NCBI RefSeq assembly: GCF_000143415.4
Contig: NW_003314290.1
Location: 1,398,476 to 1,462,475, forward strand
Source: Selaginella moellendorffii
Lineage: Eukaryota; Streptophyta; Lycopodiopsida; Selaginellales; Selaginellaceae
Length of the DNA stretch: 64,000 nt
Reading direction: 5' to 3'
How positions within the stretch are numbered: the first letter of the stretch is position 1; every line of letters starts with the position of its first letter. Positions 45,250 to 56,497 of this stretch are shown here, one piece after another. Made by a program: the position numbers and the translations under genes. The notes beneath the pieces are model-generated. The model ran no database searches. It saw only the letters and a list, made by a program, of their open reading frames with translations, and was not told where the DNA came from.

Positions 45250-46518
45250 ATGATCCGGGTAGAGGACGGCAAGGAGTGTCCGCCAAGCAAGCGCCCCCGG
45301 CCAGATCGTCAAGGATCGTCACCAATTCTGGATCCCCTGCTTCCAGGCCTCCCGGATGATCTAGCGCTGCTGTGCCTGGCTCGGGTCGATCGAATCTCCG
45401 CGCTGTGGGGAGTGGCGAGGTCCTGGCAGCGCCGCCTGTACGATTGCCCTTTCTTCTTCCCCGCTCGCGCGAAGCTGGGGCTGCCGGGCGGATTTAACTG
45501 GCTCTACGTTCTCATCGCGTCCAAGAACACCAATAACAGCTTGGATTTGGATGATCATCGCACCGGAGGCGCCGCCGCCTTCCAGTGGTACGCTTTCGAT
45601 CCTTTGGCGGCCAAATGGCATCGCCTCCCTCCCATGCCACACGACGTGAGATTTGAGCTCTCGCGCCGTGGATTCTTGCCGGGCCCTTATTCGCTCTCCT
45701 CCATCCAATGCGCCAGCACTAGCGACAAACTCATCGTTGTCGCCGGGACACGTACCGCCGGCGCCGGCACCCAGACAGCACCATCATCACGCGCCGCCAC
45801 CGCCAGCGTACCGCGGGCGCCACCTGGCGGTATGCCGCCGGTGGAGCCTGCGCTGGACAGCCCGCTCGTCTTCCACGTGCGCACCGCCAGCTGGAGCCGG
45901 GGCCCACGGTACACCGTCCCGCGCCGCTGGTGCAGCTGCGGCACAACCGCCGGCGGCCAGCTGCTCGTCGCCAGCGGCTGCGGAAACGAGTGGGACCTGC
46001 GTACCGCGCGGCAGGCGGAGATGTGGGACACCAACGGCGGCGCCGTCGCGGGGTGGCGCGCGGTACAGCCGCTCGAGTCTTCCAAGCTCAGCCGCGAGGC
46101 GACGCCGGCGGTGGAGTTTGACGGTAAGCTCTATATGGTGAGCGCGCGCAGTGGGCTGGTGTTTAATCCGGGGAGCGAGACGTGGGAGCCCATGCAGAGC
46201 GGACTGACGCGCGGATGGAACGGGCCCGGCGTCACCTCCGGCGGTAAGCTGTTCGTCATGGATGATACCGCCGGGCGGATCAAGGCGTACGACGGCGGTA
46301 CGGAGAGCTGGGTTTGCGTGCTCGAGGACAAGAGGCTCAAGAACTTGAGGAATGTGGTGGCGGCGCATGGGAAGATCTGTGGATCGGTAGGGGGATTGAT
46401 CAGGGTCGTAGACATTGGGAAGAATCCGGTGGAGTTTAGGGACATTGAAATTCCTGTGGAGGGACAGATCATGGGGTTGCAAATTCTCTCCAAATTGGAG
46501 GGAAGTGTGGAATTGTGA
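45250..46518 (+). CDS. F-box/kelch-repeat protein, SKIP25-like
   Basis: This is a single exon of 422 aa. A short F-box lies at the N-terminus (PLLPGLPDDLALLCLARV; WGVARSWQRRLYDCPFFF). Kelch-type repeats follow (LIVVAGTRT; QLLVASGCGNEWD; AEMWDTNGGAVAGW; KLYMVSARSGLVFNPGSETWE; KLFVMDDTAGRIKAYDGGTESW). The layout and length match Arabidopsis SKIP25, an SCF adaptor that links a target to Skp1/Cullin1. The target is unknown. I start at MIRVEDGKECPPSKR because the sequence before it is not F-box-like and reads as a leader. The gene is very GC-rich between AT-rich neighbours. Confidence 0.83.
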   Translation: MIRVEDGKECPPSKRPRPDRQGSSPILDPLLPGLPDDLALLCLARVDRISALWGVARSWQRRLYDCPFFFPARAKLGLPGGFNWLYVLIASKNTNNSLDLDDHRTGGAAAFQWYAFDPLAAKWHRLPPMPHDVRFELSRRGFLPGPYSLSSIQCASTSDKLIVVAGTRTAGAGTQTAPSSRAATASVPRAPPGGMPPVEPALDSPLVFHVRTASWSRGPRYTVPRRWCSCGTTAGGQLLVASGCGNEWDLRTARQAEMWDTNGGAVAGWRAVQPLESSKLSREATPAVEFDGKLYMVSARSGLVFNPGSETWEPMQSGLTRGWNGPGVTSGGKLFVMDDTAGRIKAYDGGTESWVCVLEDKRLKNLRNVVAAHGKICGSVGGLIRVVDIGKNPVEFRDIEIPVEGQIMGLQILSKLEGSVEL

Positions 46519-46785
46519 TGAGATTGTCTTTGAATTTTTGCGATGACATCTGTCTTTGATTTTTTGCGACTTTCCAACCATGGAATCTGGTACCTTGGCT
46601 CAATTATTTTCAAATCAGCAGTGCCCTTTAGAGGCAAATGTTCCAAGCACAAAAGAAGACTATCATCGCATCTATGGGATCTTATAAGATTCAAGTGTGG
46701 GAACTTTTTTTTTAAGAGAAAAAAGTTACAAACAAAAATTGTTTTGGAACTCCGTTACAATCACTTAATAGTGACTCTATTTTTA

Positions 46786-47148
46786 CTATGCGGGAGTGGA
46801 AGATCGATCGGGGATTTCTTCCAGAGAGTGCCACCAGCATCCGGAAGAGACCGCCGGCATTTGCGAGTGCTCGCATCGCTCCTCGCGGAGCTTGGCGTGA
46901 TCGGCCTGTTGGGCGCTCGATTTCCCACTGGGGGCGTAGAATCCGGTCGCTGGATCGGGAACCCACCACGATTTGATCGAGGGCTCCTTGCTCGTCTCCG
47001 CCGCCGCCGTCCCGATTGATCTCGTCAAGAACATTCTAAAAAATCGAAAGAAATGAGGCAAAAACATCGAAGAAAAAGCCAAAACTTACATCGATCTTCC
47101 CTGCGATGATGAGGCGATCGATCTCTTAGCTACGATTGCCGCCGCCAT
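46786..47148 (-). CDS. LEA_3 / SAG21-type late-embryogenesis-abundant protein
   Basis: Two exons (47148-47090 and 47035-46786) encode about 102 aa. The N-terminus is basic and Ser/Ala-rich with an amphipathic look (MAAAIVAKRSIASSSQ; FLTRSIGTAAAET), as in mitochondrial or plastid targeted members. The signature WWVPDPATGFYAPSG matches the WVPDPVTGYY motif of the LEA_3 family (Arabidopsis SAG21/LEA5), and LREERC follows like the family's EIDAAELR segment. These proteins are linked to oxidative and drought stress. The C-terminus is longer and Cys-containing compared with SAG21. Confidence 0.75.
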
Positions 47149-47952
47149 GGCTAGCTAGAGATTGGGGAAGAAAAAAAATCTCTCGAGCTACCGAAAACTG
47201 TGAGACAAGGCCGCCTCTTTAGGCTCTTTAAAAATAGCAGTGTCTGGGAGCGGAATATTCCGCCGCGTCGACAGCCGTGAGCGAACTGTGTACGCCGCCG
47301 TCAGTGAGCACGTGGAGTCGGCACTAGGTATAGGGCTACCGCCAGATTCAGCGCGTGAGCGCTCCGCTAGATTTGGCGGCATACCTGTGCATGCTGCCAC
47401 GCGTTTGGCGGCATCGTTAAACCCCGTTAATAAACCTTTGTCTTTAGCTAAACCCCATGCCAGTTTTTAGGGTTCTTCGATTCGCGCATTTCTGGCGAGA
47501 TGATCGTTCTAGGGAGCTAGCTTGGGGCGGCGAGCGCATGATCTTTGCTTGGATTTCTGGTGGAGAGATCTTTCGTTTCTCTCATGTGTCATCGCGAGCG
47601 GATGCTTCGGGGAGCGAAAGCCCCCAAACGCGCCCCAAGGCCGCTGCCGCTGCTCATCGAGGCGGTGCGATTCATCGGTCATGAGCGCTGGGATTTGGAG
47701 GAGTATCCTCAGCTGAGCTGATCCAGGAAGGAGAGGGGGAAGGATTTTCATCCACCGCCAGGTCGGTTGTCCCGGAGATCTTGCTCGAAATTTCGAGCGG
47801 CGACAGCGGCAGCGGAAGGGCCTCGCTCGAAATTTCGAGCGGCGACAGCGGCATCGGAAGAGCCTCGCTCGAAATCGAGCGGCGGCCAGCGGCATCGGCC
47901 AGATCTTCCTCGAAATCTCGAGAATCTTGCTCGGAATTTCGAGCGATCGGCC
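47149..47952. promoter_or_regulatory. Divergent LEA/At1g01500-type intergenic region
   Basis: It contains an inverted repeat with CCGCCA...TGGCGG arms at about 47340-47381 and, just before the plus-strand gene, a series of palindromic repeats (47783-47940). Part of it is probably the 5' UTR of the gene at 47953. Confidence 0.5.
47783..47940 (+). repeat. 42-bp repeats carrying a perfect palindrome
   Basis: GCTCGAAATTTCGAGC, a perfect 16-bp palindrome, is at 47783 and 47825. A shortened GCTCGAAATCGAGC is at 47867, and diverged copies (CTCGAAATCTCGAG; GCTCGGAATTTCGAGC) follow. The spacers between the first copies are CG-rich and similar (GGCGACAGCGGC). Confidence 0.9.
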
Positions 47953-49563
47953 ATGGGCCAGCAGGATCTGAGGCGGAATCGTGCCCAGCAGCAGAGGAAT
48001 CAAACTACATTGTTGCATGGCCGATCGAGGAGCGGCGGTGGCCGCGGCGGCGGCGGCAGTGGCAGTGGCAATGGTGGGCGATTCTCGGTGTGCTCTTCGT
48101 GGTTCGATGTGCGCGTGCTCTACGCCCGCGTCGCGTTCTGCGCCGTGGAGGAGGCGCCGGAGCTCCTCACGATCTGGTTCCCGCCGCGCGGCATCGACAT
48201 CGCGCTGGAGGTGAATGGAGGCCGCGTCGCGCCGTCCGAGGAGGCATGCATCGCCCTCCGGCGGGACCGCCTGGACTTAGAGTCCGAGGAGGTGACGTTC
48301 GTGAGCACGGACAACCTTCGGACGTCTGGATCGCTGGCTTTCGAGATCTACCATCGCCACGACTTCCTGGTGTCGGGCTGCCTCAAGCAATCGGTGATCA
48401 GCAGCCACGATAGCTCCAGCTTCTGTGAGGGAGGTATGCCGGGGATTAGAAAGCTCGGGTGGCGGATGGAGTGTAGCTGCGAGGCCGGTAGCTCAAAGTG
48501 CTCGTTTGTTCGCGTCCAGCAGCACCACTTACGATCGCCACCACCACCGCCATCGCCATCGCCCTCTTCTTCTTCCAGTTCCAGCTCGAGCTTGACGACT
48601 TTGATGGAAGTTTGCGTGGTGGGGAGGTATATCGGGTCTCCGGTGATTCTAACCCAGACTGTCCAGCTTAATGCGAGGAGAAGCCGGCTCAGGTGCACGG
48701 TGCTAGATGTCATCCCGGAGGACGAGGAGTGCTGTGGCGCCGCCACCCCGACGCCCAAGAACAGGTGCTTTGGCAGCGGTGGCGGTGGTGGTGGTGGAGT
48801 GCCGAGGAACTGTTTCGTGACCGATCAACAGCAGCAACAACTGGTAGGTTCCCTTAGCCTTTTGGTTTCTTGCCTTCCTTCCGGCCCCTCTCGTTTTGTT
48901 GGTTTGCACTGGTTTCTAGGATTTGATTCCTGGGTGGAGATGGTGGCTGCGATTGTTTAGAGTTTTATAGGCATTGTTTTTGCTCTCTCTTTCTCCAGCT
49001 CTTTTTCTTTTATTCCTATTGCTGCTGCTTCTCTCCCTCTCTCAGTTATTATCTCCCAGCCAGCAGCATTCATCAGTTTCTCCGAGTGTTTTCTTGCGAC
49101 AGTCTGTCCATGATTGCCTGCCGCTGTCTGGCCACCAGTTTCGTTTTCCCGTGTTTTTGTTTAGGTCCGGAGATTCTCTCTTCCCATGGACCCGCGCTGA
49201 TCCCTCGCTTGATTTGATGGCTTTGACTAACAATATCTCTCGCACTCGCTCTCTAAAATCTTATAAATCTCTTTGTCGCTGCAGGGCAAGAACTTCCCAG
49301 AGGCTGCCGAAGTATCCGTATCAGCCGTCAAAAGCAGAGACGGCGACGACGGCGTGGATCGCGACGACGATGACGACGAAGAGTTTCGCAAGCTGTACGA
49401 GAGCGACTACGAGGAGAATGGAGACGTCTCGTGGTTTAACGCGGGCGTCCGGGTTGGAGTTGGCATCGGGCTGGGGATGTGCTTGGGCGTCGGGCTGGGA
49501 GTCGGGCTCATGGTACGCACTTACAACGCCACCGCCAGATCCTTCCGCCGAGGTCTTCTCTGA
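47953..49563 (+). CDS. At1g01500-type plant protein with Gly-rich C-terminal membrane-like segment
   Basis: Two exons (47953-48843 and 49285-49563) encode about 390 aa. The core SSWFDVRVLYARVAFCAV, RRDRLDLESEEVTFVSTD and VGRYIGSPVILTQTVQL match the plant family that includes At1g01500, often mislabelled erythronate-4-phosphate dehydrogenase; no dehydrogenase motif is visible. Low-complexity runs (Pro/Ser, Gly7, Gln5) lie between. The C-terminal exon has an acidic stretch, then MSWFNAGV-type GDVSWFNAGVRVGVGIG and a Gly-rich hydrophobic end before VRTYNATARSFRR. Function is unknown. The reading frame stays open upstream to 47767 across the palindromic repeats, so a longer N-terminus is possible but not favoured. 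Confidence 0.82.
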
Positions 49564-49995
49564 TCTTCATGCTTCTCCCTCTTGTGCTTGTGAATAGAGC
49601 GCTTTCTTTTTTACTTTCTTTCTTTCTTTCCTCAAACTAAGAGAGGCCGTTAATAAATAGGTAGAATCCGCAAAATTTTGTTTGTATCTATTTTTATTTT
49701 TTTCTCCCATCTTTCTTCTGCTTGATTATATATATTTTGTTTCTGTACGTTGGGAATATCAATAGAGAAAAACGGCAGACCGACGGATCTAAAAATTTTT
49801 GGTTGGGATCGTGACATTGTCAATTTGTCACGGGAGAGAGAGAATGAGAGAGCTCGAGCTTTTAAAAAAGTAAGCCGCGGATTCTTTTTTGGGTATGCTG
49901 CGGCTTCTATCGGCTACATGCCGAGCCGACAAATCGGGTTTGACTTGATTAGCTTGAGGTCGACCTGCGCAGCAAACACAGGTCAACACATGTGT
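49564..49995. other. Convergent 3' regions, no gene
   Basis: This stretch lies between the stops of the At1g01500-type gene (plus) and PheRS alpha (minus). It contains T-rich and CT-rich runs typical of 3' flanks. Nothing coding was recognised. Confidence 0.5.
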
Positions 49996-52317
49996 CTACT
50001 CTCTTTCGTCACAGCTCACCTTGTGTCCAAAGAGATCTCTTATGTTGTCGATGCCATATAAAATCATCGTGGGCCTAGAAAGCGAAGCGAACATGAAGAA
50101 CAAACAAGAAACGCGAAAACCAAGAAATACCTTTCTAGAGATAGCCCCCATGCAATCACAGAGACGTCATCTGGAAGTCCCATTGGAAGGAGCATCTCGG
50201 GTCTAAACATGCCCGAGTTTCCGACTTCCACCCACTTATTCAGCTGCTCGTGATAGCTGTTGCAGCACGAAATAAGTGTCAGCAGCGCGGACGATCCGTA
50301 GAGAGGATATACTTGCCTGAAAATCTCCATGCTCGGTTCGGTATACGGGTTGTACGCCGGCTTGAATCTCAGCTTCTTCATTCCTGTCAATGCGTTTTAA
50401 GCCGAAGAAGAAAAGAGTCGCTGGGTGGTAGAAAGTGTGGCTCACCTAACCGAGAGAAAAAGTCATTAAGAACCCCAATGAGATCTCCGAGTGTTAGGCC
50501 CTTGTCACAAATCAAGCCTGAAAATATTACGGTCATTTTGGTGACACAAGAGAAAAGAGACCGCCTTAAACTCACCCTCAATTTGATGGAACTCTGCCAG
50601 ATGCGTTCTGTCTACTGCTTCGTTGCGAAAGACACGATCAATGGAGAAATAACGCTTGGGAACAAATCCATCCTATTGGGAAACCAAACAAAAGGTCAGT
50701 TGGCCAGCTAGTTGATGCCTTCAAGACCCCCGTACCTGGGCCAATTTGTACAGCATACGAGAAGAAACAGCAGTCGTATGTGTACGTAAAACATTCTTCT
50801 CGGCCTCCTCCCTTTTCCAATCGTACATGTATCTGCTCCAGGTACAAAGTTTTGAGTGCAAGAAGAAGACGATAGATAAATCATACCCAATGGAACCAAA
50901 GCCACCTTGTTCATGGATTGTCTTCACACGCTCCAGGTAGTCTTCCGGGAATGTCTGCGTTTTACAAGGACCTACATGACCATAAAATGATAAACATATC
51001 ACGAACACACTTACTTTTTAAGAAGAATGTGTCGTGTGAGTCCCGGGCAGGATGCTGCTGCGGCTGGAACAAGGCATCGAAATTCCAGAAGCTATCGTAA
51101 AGACAAATGCTTAAACTCGACGCAATTGTTGTCAAGACAAGTACCTGCTTTCAACAAAATTGTTCGTAGGCATCTCCTCAAACCTGTAACCAGTATGATT
51201 GCAGTTTTATATAAATAAGGAAGTCACGAAACCCACCCCATCTCCAAGAAAATCTGCCTGAACTTTGTTCGCACCTGAAGGAGACTGTTAACAATGGAGA
51301 AGAAAATGGCAAACTCCTGCTACCTTCAGCAATGGATGTAAATGACCACCTTCCGTTGGTTGTCCAAGAGCTTGGAAATTGTACGGTTTGAATGCAACCT
51401 CTGACCAGGTTTCCCTGGAAAAACAAGATTGTATCAATTTCCGAAGTAACACTCTTAGATTTACTTTAGTAGCATCTCACGAGTAACCTCAGTTGCCGCT
51501 TTCGTTCTCGTTGGAGCGTAATTCGCTCCCTTTGTTATGGAATACGCCTTCCATACCCTGTAAGAACGTTTATCAAAAACGAAACTCTTGATCCCCGAAA
51601 AAAGAATATATACTTAGGAACTATAAGCTTCCGTTTTTTCAAAGCATCAATGTCAGCCGCTGATAAGTTCTGGAAAAAAGCAGACAAATATGAAACTTAG
51701 ACTCGCGACAATATAAATTTCTTCACCTTGCCATCCTTAATGTCTAGTAGCTGTTGTTTCACAACATCCTCAACCTTCAAAACCTTGTGAAGAAAGAAAC
51801 GGAAGTTAGAATAACACAACAAAACTTCTATAGTCTTACCTTACGAGAAACCAATGGCTTGGTCTCCAGCCACTTGTTACTCATTGCTTTGCGGAAACCA
51901 ATGGAAAACACACTGTCATCCAGCTTTCTCTACAAATAGAAGATAGAAGATATCAAAGGAATCACAATAGCGTGACACAAACCTGCAAATCTTCTCGCGA
52001 AATCCCTCCAGCCGGAACCGCGTCAAACACTTGTACCTCGGGGGAGCCATTCCGGCTGTACACCAGCCCCTCCTCCGTCAACTCCCACGACTCCCGTCTC
52101 ACATCCTACACAATGCGGGCGTTGCCGACCACAATCCTCGCGAAATCGACCTCACCTTGGCCTCAATGAAGCCAAATCCGTGCAAACTCTTGATCGTCCC
52201 CGCCAGCAGCTCGTGATCCACGCCTAGATCCCGCGCAAACGCCTCGGAATTGGAAATCTCGGCATTCGACTCCAGGAAAGCGAGAAGCGCCCTCTCGGCG
52301 CCATCGGCGTCCCTCAT
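49996..52317 (-). CDS. Cytosolic phenylalanyl-tRNA synthetase alpha subunit
   Basis: A gene of many small exons runs from [18 protein letters not shown] to HKVSCDERE. The N-terminal winged-helix segments ([34 protein letters not shown]) are those of eukaryotic PheRS alpha. The class II catalytic core follows: [69 protein letters not shown], and motif 3 GLSLERPTMI. It attaches Phe to tRNA-Phe together with the beta subunit. The start is at 52317, the first ATG in frame. A telo-box lies about 27 bp upstream of it. Confidence 0.92.
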
Positions 52318-52343
52318 CCCCACTACAACCCTAAGTTTCCACT

Positions 52344-52352
52344 AAACCCTAA
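52344..52352. promoter_or_regulatory. Telo-box upstream of PheRS alpha
   Basis: AAACCCTAA, with a second ACCCTAAG about 17 bp away. Telo-boxes are a known plant promoter element of translation-related genes, so the position fits. Confidence 0.6.
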
Positions 52353-52393
52353 ATCCCCGAAAACTTTAATGCATTAGTTTTATTCCGTACAAT

Positions 52394-53642
52394 TCACTTG
52401 TAATTGTACGCCATTGGGCCGAGGACCGCTTTGACAACATCGCAGCCGTCGGTCACGTTGTAGCTAAAGGGGAGTCCGTACGAATCCGCCGAGAACATAT
52501 TGCTGTTAGAGCCGCCAGTTCCCAGGCAGCTTGGAACCCACAGCCCCTCGTCCGCAGTCCCGTTGCTCCCAGCGAGCTTGTCCTTGTACCGCGAGAGCCT
52601 GTTCGTAAACTCCGCCACCGAGATCTTGTATGGATAGACGTTGTGCTGGAAGTTCTGGTAGAGCACCGTCCTGATCACCATCTCCTGCCGGGCTTTGGCA
52701 GCGGCGAGGGATCCACAGAGCTGCAAAGACAAGGATTCTGTGAGTTAGCGAGCTCTCTTCTGGCTCTTCCAACTCTCTCCTGGGTAGAAGTAAAAAGAAA
52801 GAGCTTACTCTGTTGGTGGCTGGGCCTTCGCATCTGTCAAGGATACCAGTGTAGCACTTGGTGAGGAGGCCAGAGAACCAGTAAGCTCCCAAGAGTGTGG
52901 TGTAGTCGTTCTTGTACCAGTCGAAATCCGGCCACAGTGTGTGTCCCATAGCATCGTTGACAATCCTGCTAAACCTGGAGCAGCTCACGTCGATCCCCGG
53001 CCGGTTGCAAGACTTGTTACTTCCAAGAGATAACTGGATCGCCCTGGAAAGGAAGACAATGAGAAGGAGAGCTTTGCAGCTAGCTTACTTCAAGTGATCC
53101 AGGCTCTGGTAAGCGATCTGCCGCATCATATCCTCGGCGCTGGGAGAGAGGTACGCCTTCTCGCCACCTCGCGGAGGATCGGTACAGTTCCCAGCGAGGC
53201 TAGAGTCCAAGTAGTCCATAGTCCTCCCCATGGACGCCTGAGTGTAGAACTCAGTAGCCACGTACTCTATGTTGGCGCAGCAGCATAACAGCGTTGCCGA
53301 CTGCGGGCTTGGTTCGCAACGTGGCGGCGGTGGACGAGTTGGTGCCGGAGCTGGTGGTGGCGTTCCCGTACTAAAGATCCCGCTTGTTGTTGATATTTGG
53401 TGATTCTGGGCTCTCGTGCTGTTTGTGGATTTGTGAAAACTCTGGAAAACCACCGAGGACTCCGAGCTTCCAGCGGGCGGAGGCGACATTGATGCAGGAT
53501 GCGGATGGGGACATCCTTTTGGAGGTTGATAAACTGCGGCCGAGTCCACACAGCACTTATCGTCATCGACCGGCTGAGCATGAAAAGAGCTCACAATCAG
53601 TACTAGAGTTGTTGCTGGAAGAAAGAGACGTTGGAACGCCAT
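52394..53642 (-). CDS. Secreted ferritin-like desiccation-related protein (PCC13-62 type)
   Basis: Three exons encode about 340 aa. A signal peptide (MAFQRLFLPATTLVLIVSSF) is followed by a Pro/Ser-rich linker with PPPAPAPTRPPPP. The ferritin-like domain then starts at LLCCCANIEYVATEFYTQA, and continues RQIAYQSLDHLKAIQLSLG, FDWYKNDYTTLLGAYWFSG and KARQEMVIRTVLYQN. Several conserved Cys suggest disulfides outside the cell. The family includes PCC13-62, induced by drying in resurrection plants; the biochemical activity is unknown. I use the Met at 53642, since the signal peptide begins there. It lies head-to-tail behind SOSEKI on the same strand. Confidence 0.8.
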
Positions 53643-54662
53643 AGATAGCCCAGGTACCTTCACAAGATTTTATACTCGTACTGCAATGCTCTTTGCCCCT
53701 TCGAGGATGAGGCGGAAGACCCGCGCACTCCAAAATCATGGATTTTATTTAAACGGTCTGCTTCTGCAAGCACAGTAATAAGTAAGCAGTGAGTCAGCGA
53801 CCAGAAAACTTTTTATGCTTAACTGCGCTTTCGATGGTTCATCTCCGTAGCCAGCCTCCCTGCAAAATCCAAGAAAAAACAATCTTCTCTTGAATCCCCG
53901 ACTGTGACACCTGACGATGAAACAACTGTGACTCAAGACAGACATCTTTACAAAGAGACAGGATGCTCCAAACAAGTACATACAAAAACGTGACGAGAAG
54001 AAGTTACAACCAAAAGGAAAGCTGAAATGATCGACAGAGACAACGTTGAGTTTTTAGAGACTTGATTGTGGAAACTAGTGTAGGATATTGCAGTGCTGTT
54101 GATAAGGTCGGCCAGCTCTGCAAAAGCTCAGGCGTTGCTTTCACAAACTTCCAGCTAAAGAATGCATCAAATAGAAGAGTAAGCAACTAAAGCGAAGCGA
54201 TTCACGTTGTTTAATCACAGACCATCCACAGATGACAGCGTCGATGTTTACGCCCACGGCTGCGGAGCAGCACCACCCAGGCAGAACTTTACATAATGGA
54301 CACATTAACAATTCAGGACCGGACACGCCAAGAAGCCAACCTCAACAAAAAACAAGGACGAAGAATGCGGCAGCAAACGACTTCCGAGAAGAACAGCTGG
54401 TGTCTGTCCTGCCTTGGACTTCACACACCAGTTAATGATTCTCAGATACAATCCGTTGCTTTCCAAAATCTTGTACAGGAAGCCCGCAGTTTAGTAACAG
54501 CAGTGGCAGCCAGAGGCATGCAGAGACACACACGTTACACGCAGGGAAACAAAACGAAATGCCTGTCTAATCAAACTCAGGAAAAAAAGGACAAGGAAAA
54601 GTTTCTTTACATGCAGAAAAGAACATAGAAAGGCTATGGGATCATAAAACAACAAATAGTAC
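53643..54662. other. Intergenic region between SOSEKI and the ferritin-like gene
   Basis: About 1 kb without a recognisable gene. It probably holds the SOSEKI 3' UTR and the promoter of the ferritin-like gene. A TATAAAA on the minus strand at about 53668-53674 sits very close (about 30 bp) to the ferritin-like start codon, which would leave almost no leader. Confidence 0.5.
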
Positions 54663-56497
54663 CTATTCAAGACGCCTTGCCACGCTTGTTATCTTCCCAG
54701 TTTTCTGGCCATGACATCCTCGCAAGTGAACCTTCAGAGAATCTGGCTTGAAAGTTCGACCACATTGCCTAGAACAAGAAGACTTCCGAGTAAGTGTAAG
54801 CGGCTCCGGGCAGAAACTTACGGGCATTCTTGCAGCAACAATCTGAAATCCACGGGAGGAGAACTTGCATTGACAGCCTCTTGGAGGGTCTTTTCCCAAT
54901 CGAGTCGGCTTCGTCCTGGTGTTAGAGGCCTGCAACGAAAAAGCTAGAGGAGTTTGAAACTTTGCGAACTAACGGAGTCCTACCTGTCTTCCTTGCACTT
55001 CATTTCCTTTTTCGGGGGGCTGAACTGCACCTTTAGCGTTGGAAGTTCCACATTAACACGTTTTATCGCAGGCGATAGACGGGGGCTGTTGTCTTCGACC
55101 TTCCGGGCTTCCTTAGTTGCAATAAGCATACTGTTCTGTAACTTTCTTGCCTCCTCGCGAGATGCCTTGTCTACCAAGGATCGTCGGTCCGCATGGCTTG
55201 CAGCCGGGGAGTTCGTCGTCTCCTTCACAACTTCTGGAATAGATTCAGGATCCTGACTCGAGCTGACCAAACGAGCTGGCATCCTAGGAGACTCCCAAGA
55301 AGGAAGAACATCGTGTGGAATCTTGGAAGCACTCTCCGCTTCGGACCTGGTATCTGCTTTGGACTTGCTCCAAGCCCATGCTTGCGGTGGATAGTGCAAC
55401 CTGTTGTACTGCATGGAGGAACAAGTGTTCGTATCGATCCCACCACAGGAGAGCAGCTGCCGAAGAACCGCAGTGCTTGTTTGCTTCCGGCTACTCTCCT
55501 CCAGTTGCTTCCTTACGGTAGAAACCAAACCAGCTCTCTCAGACTTCGTCCTGGAGCTTTGAGTTTCCTGATCACGTTGACAGCTTCTCTCCTGATCGTG
55601 CTGAACATCTCGGTGAAACTGGAACTCGTGAGTGTTTTTACCAGAATGCTCCTCCGTCTGCGTTGCTGCATCCTTGCCGTGGTCCGCAGTCACAGGAGAT
55701 GCCGGAGTCTTGTACACTTTGACGTCAGTGAAAGTGTTGCCGTTGCTTGATCCATCCGAGTGTGGGTTATCGTAGAAGACTTCGTCCATGGATTCGGTCT
55801 TTGCCTGCGTGAGCGTCTCCATGAGCTGCCTGTTCACTCTGAGAGCGCCTTCGCAGTTGAAAGCTTTGTTCCTGTTCCTGGGCGATCTGCTGCCAGCGAC
55901 GGAAGAAGAAGACAATGAGCTCCGCTTGTCATAGCCTTCGCTTGCTCGCATGGGAGTGTGGTGATGATAAGACATTGGACTCTCGAAATCCTTGTGTTCC
56001 TCCTGGATGCTTGGAACTCTTCCCCGATCGCTACGACTCTCTGGAAGGACGAAACGAATGAAAGATCATCCAAAGAACCAAACTGACCTTGTCTTCCATA
56101 CACATTCTCCGATCCTTTGATGATATACTCATTGTCGCGAAGCGGTAAGATCAGGTCATTCTCTGTCACGTCGTTCCAGATGAAATCGTTCTTGTAGCTC
56201 CTGGCAAGAGAAAATCACGCGAGGAACCACATAAAAAGGGGAGAAAGAAAGAACACAGCGAACCTTTTGTAGGCCCAGGAGAAGGCATCCGGCATGCCTT
56301 TCCCTCGCAGCACCGTCAATCGCTTCTTCACCTCTGCAGCACGAAATTATCTCAGCAAGTCCAAGATATCGACGATCGATCCCATCGAAAATACCGCTCA
56401 GGCAGAGACGATTTCCCTCTTGCTCCACCTCGATGAGATGCGGCTGCTCCATCCGTCCCCCATGGCTGAGATAATACACGACCTGGACACGACACAT
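54663..56497 (-). CDS. SOK: SOSEKI (SOK, DUF966) polarity protein with DIX-like domain
   Basis: Six exons encode about 470 aa. The N-terminal DIX-like domain reads MCRVQVVYYLSHGG, LCLSEVKKRLTVLRGKGM, FSWAYKRSYKNDFIWNDV and LRDNEYIIKGSE, which is the SOSEKI polymerising domain. A long Ser-rich disordered middle follows (YHHHTPMRASEGYDKRSS). A zinc-finger-like C-terminus is QECP..RQCGRTFKPDSL KVHLRGCHG. SOSEKI proteins form polar membrane patches in plant cells through DIX polymerisation, a parallel to animal Dishevelled. The start at 56497 is preceded in frame by a stop about 40 bp upstream. The gene is divergent from INTS1. Confidence 0.88.

Noticed and set aside
45687-46581. Long open frames antisense to the F-box/kelch gene
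   Set aside because: They arise from high GC and few stop codons; no family motif, while the sense strand has clear F-box and kelch features.
47767-47952. Longer N-terminus for the At1g01500-type protein
   Set aside because: It would translate the palindromic repeats; the family core starts well after the Met at 47953. Kept only as an alternative.
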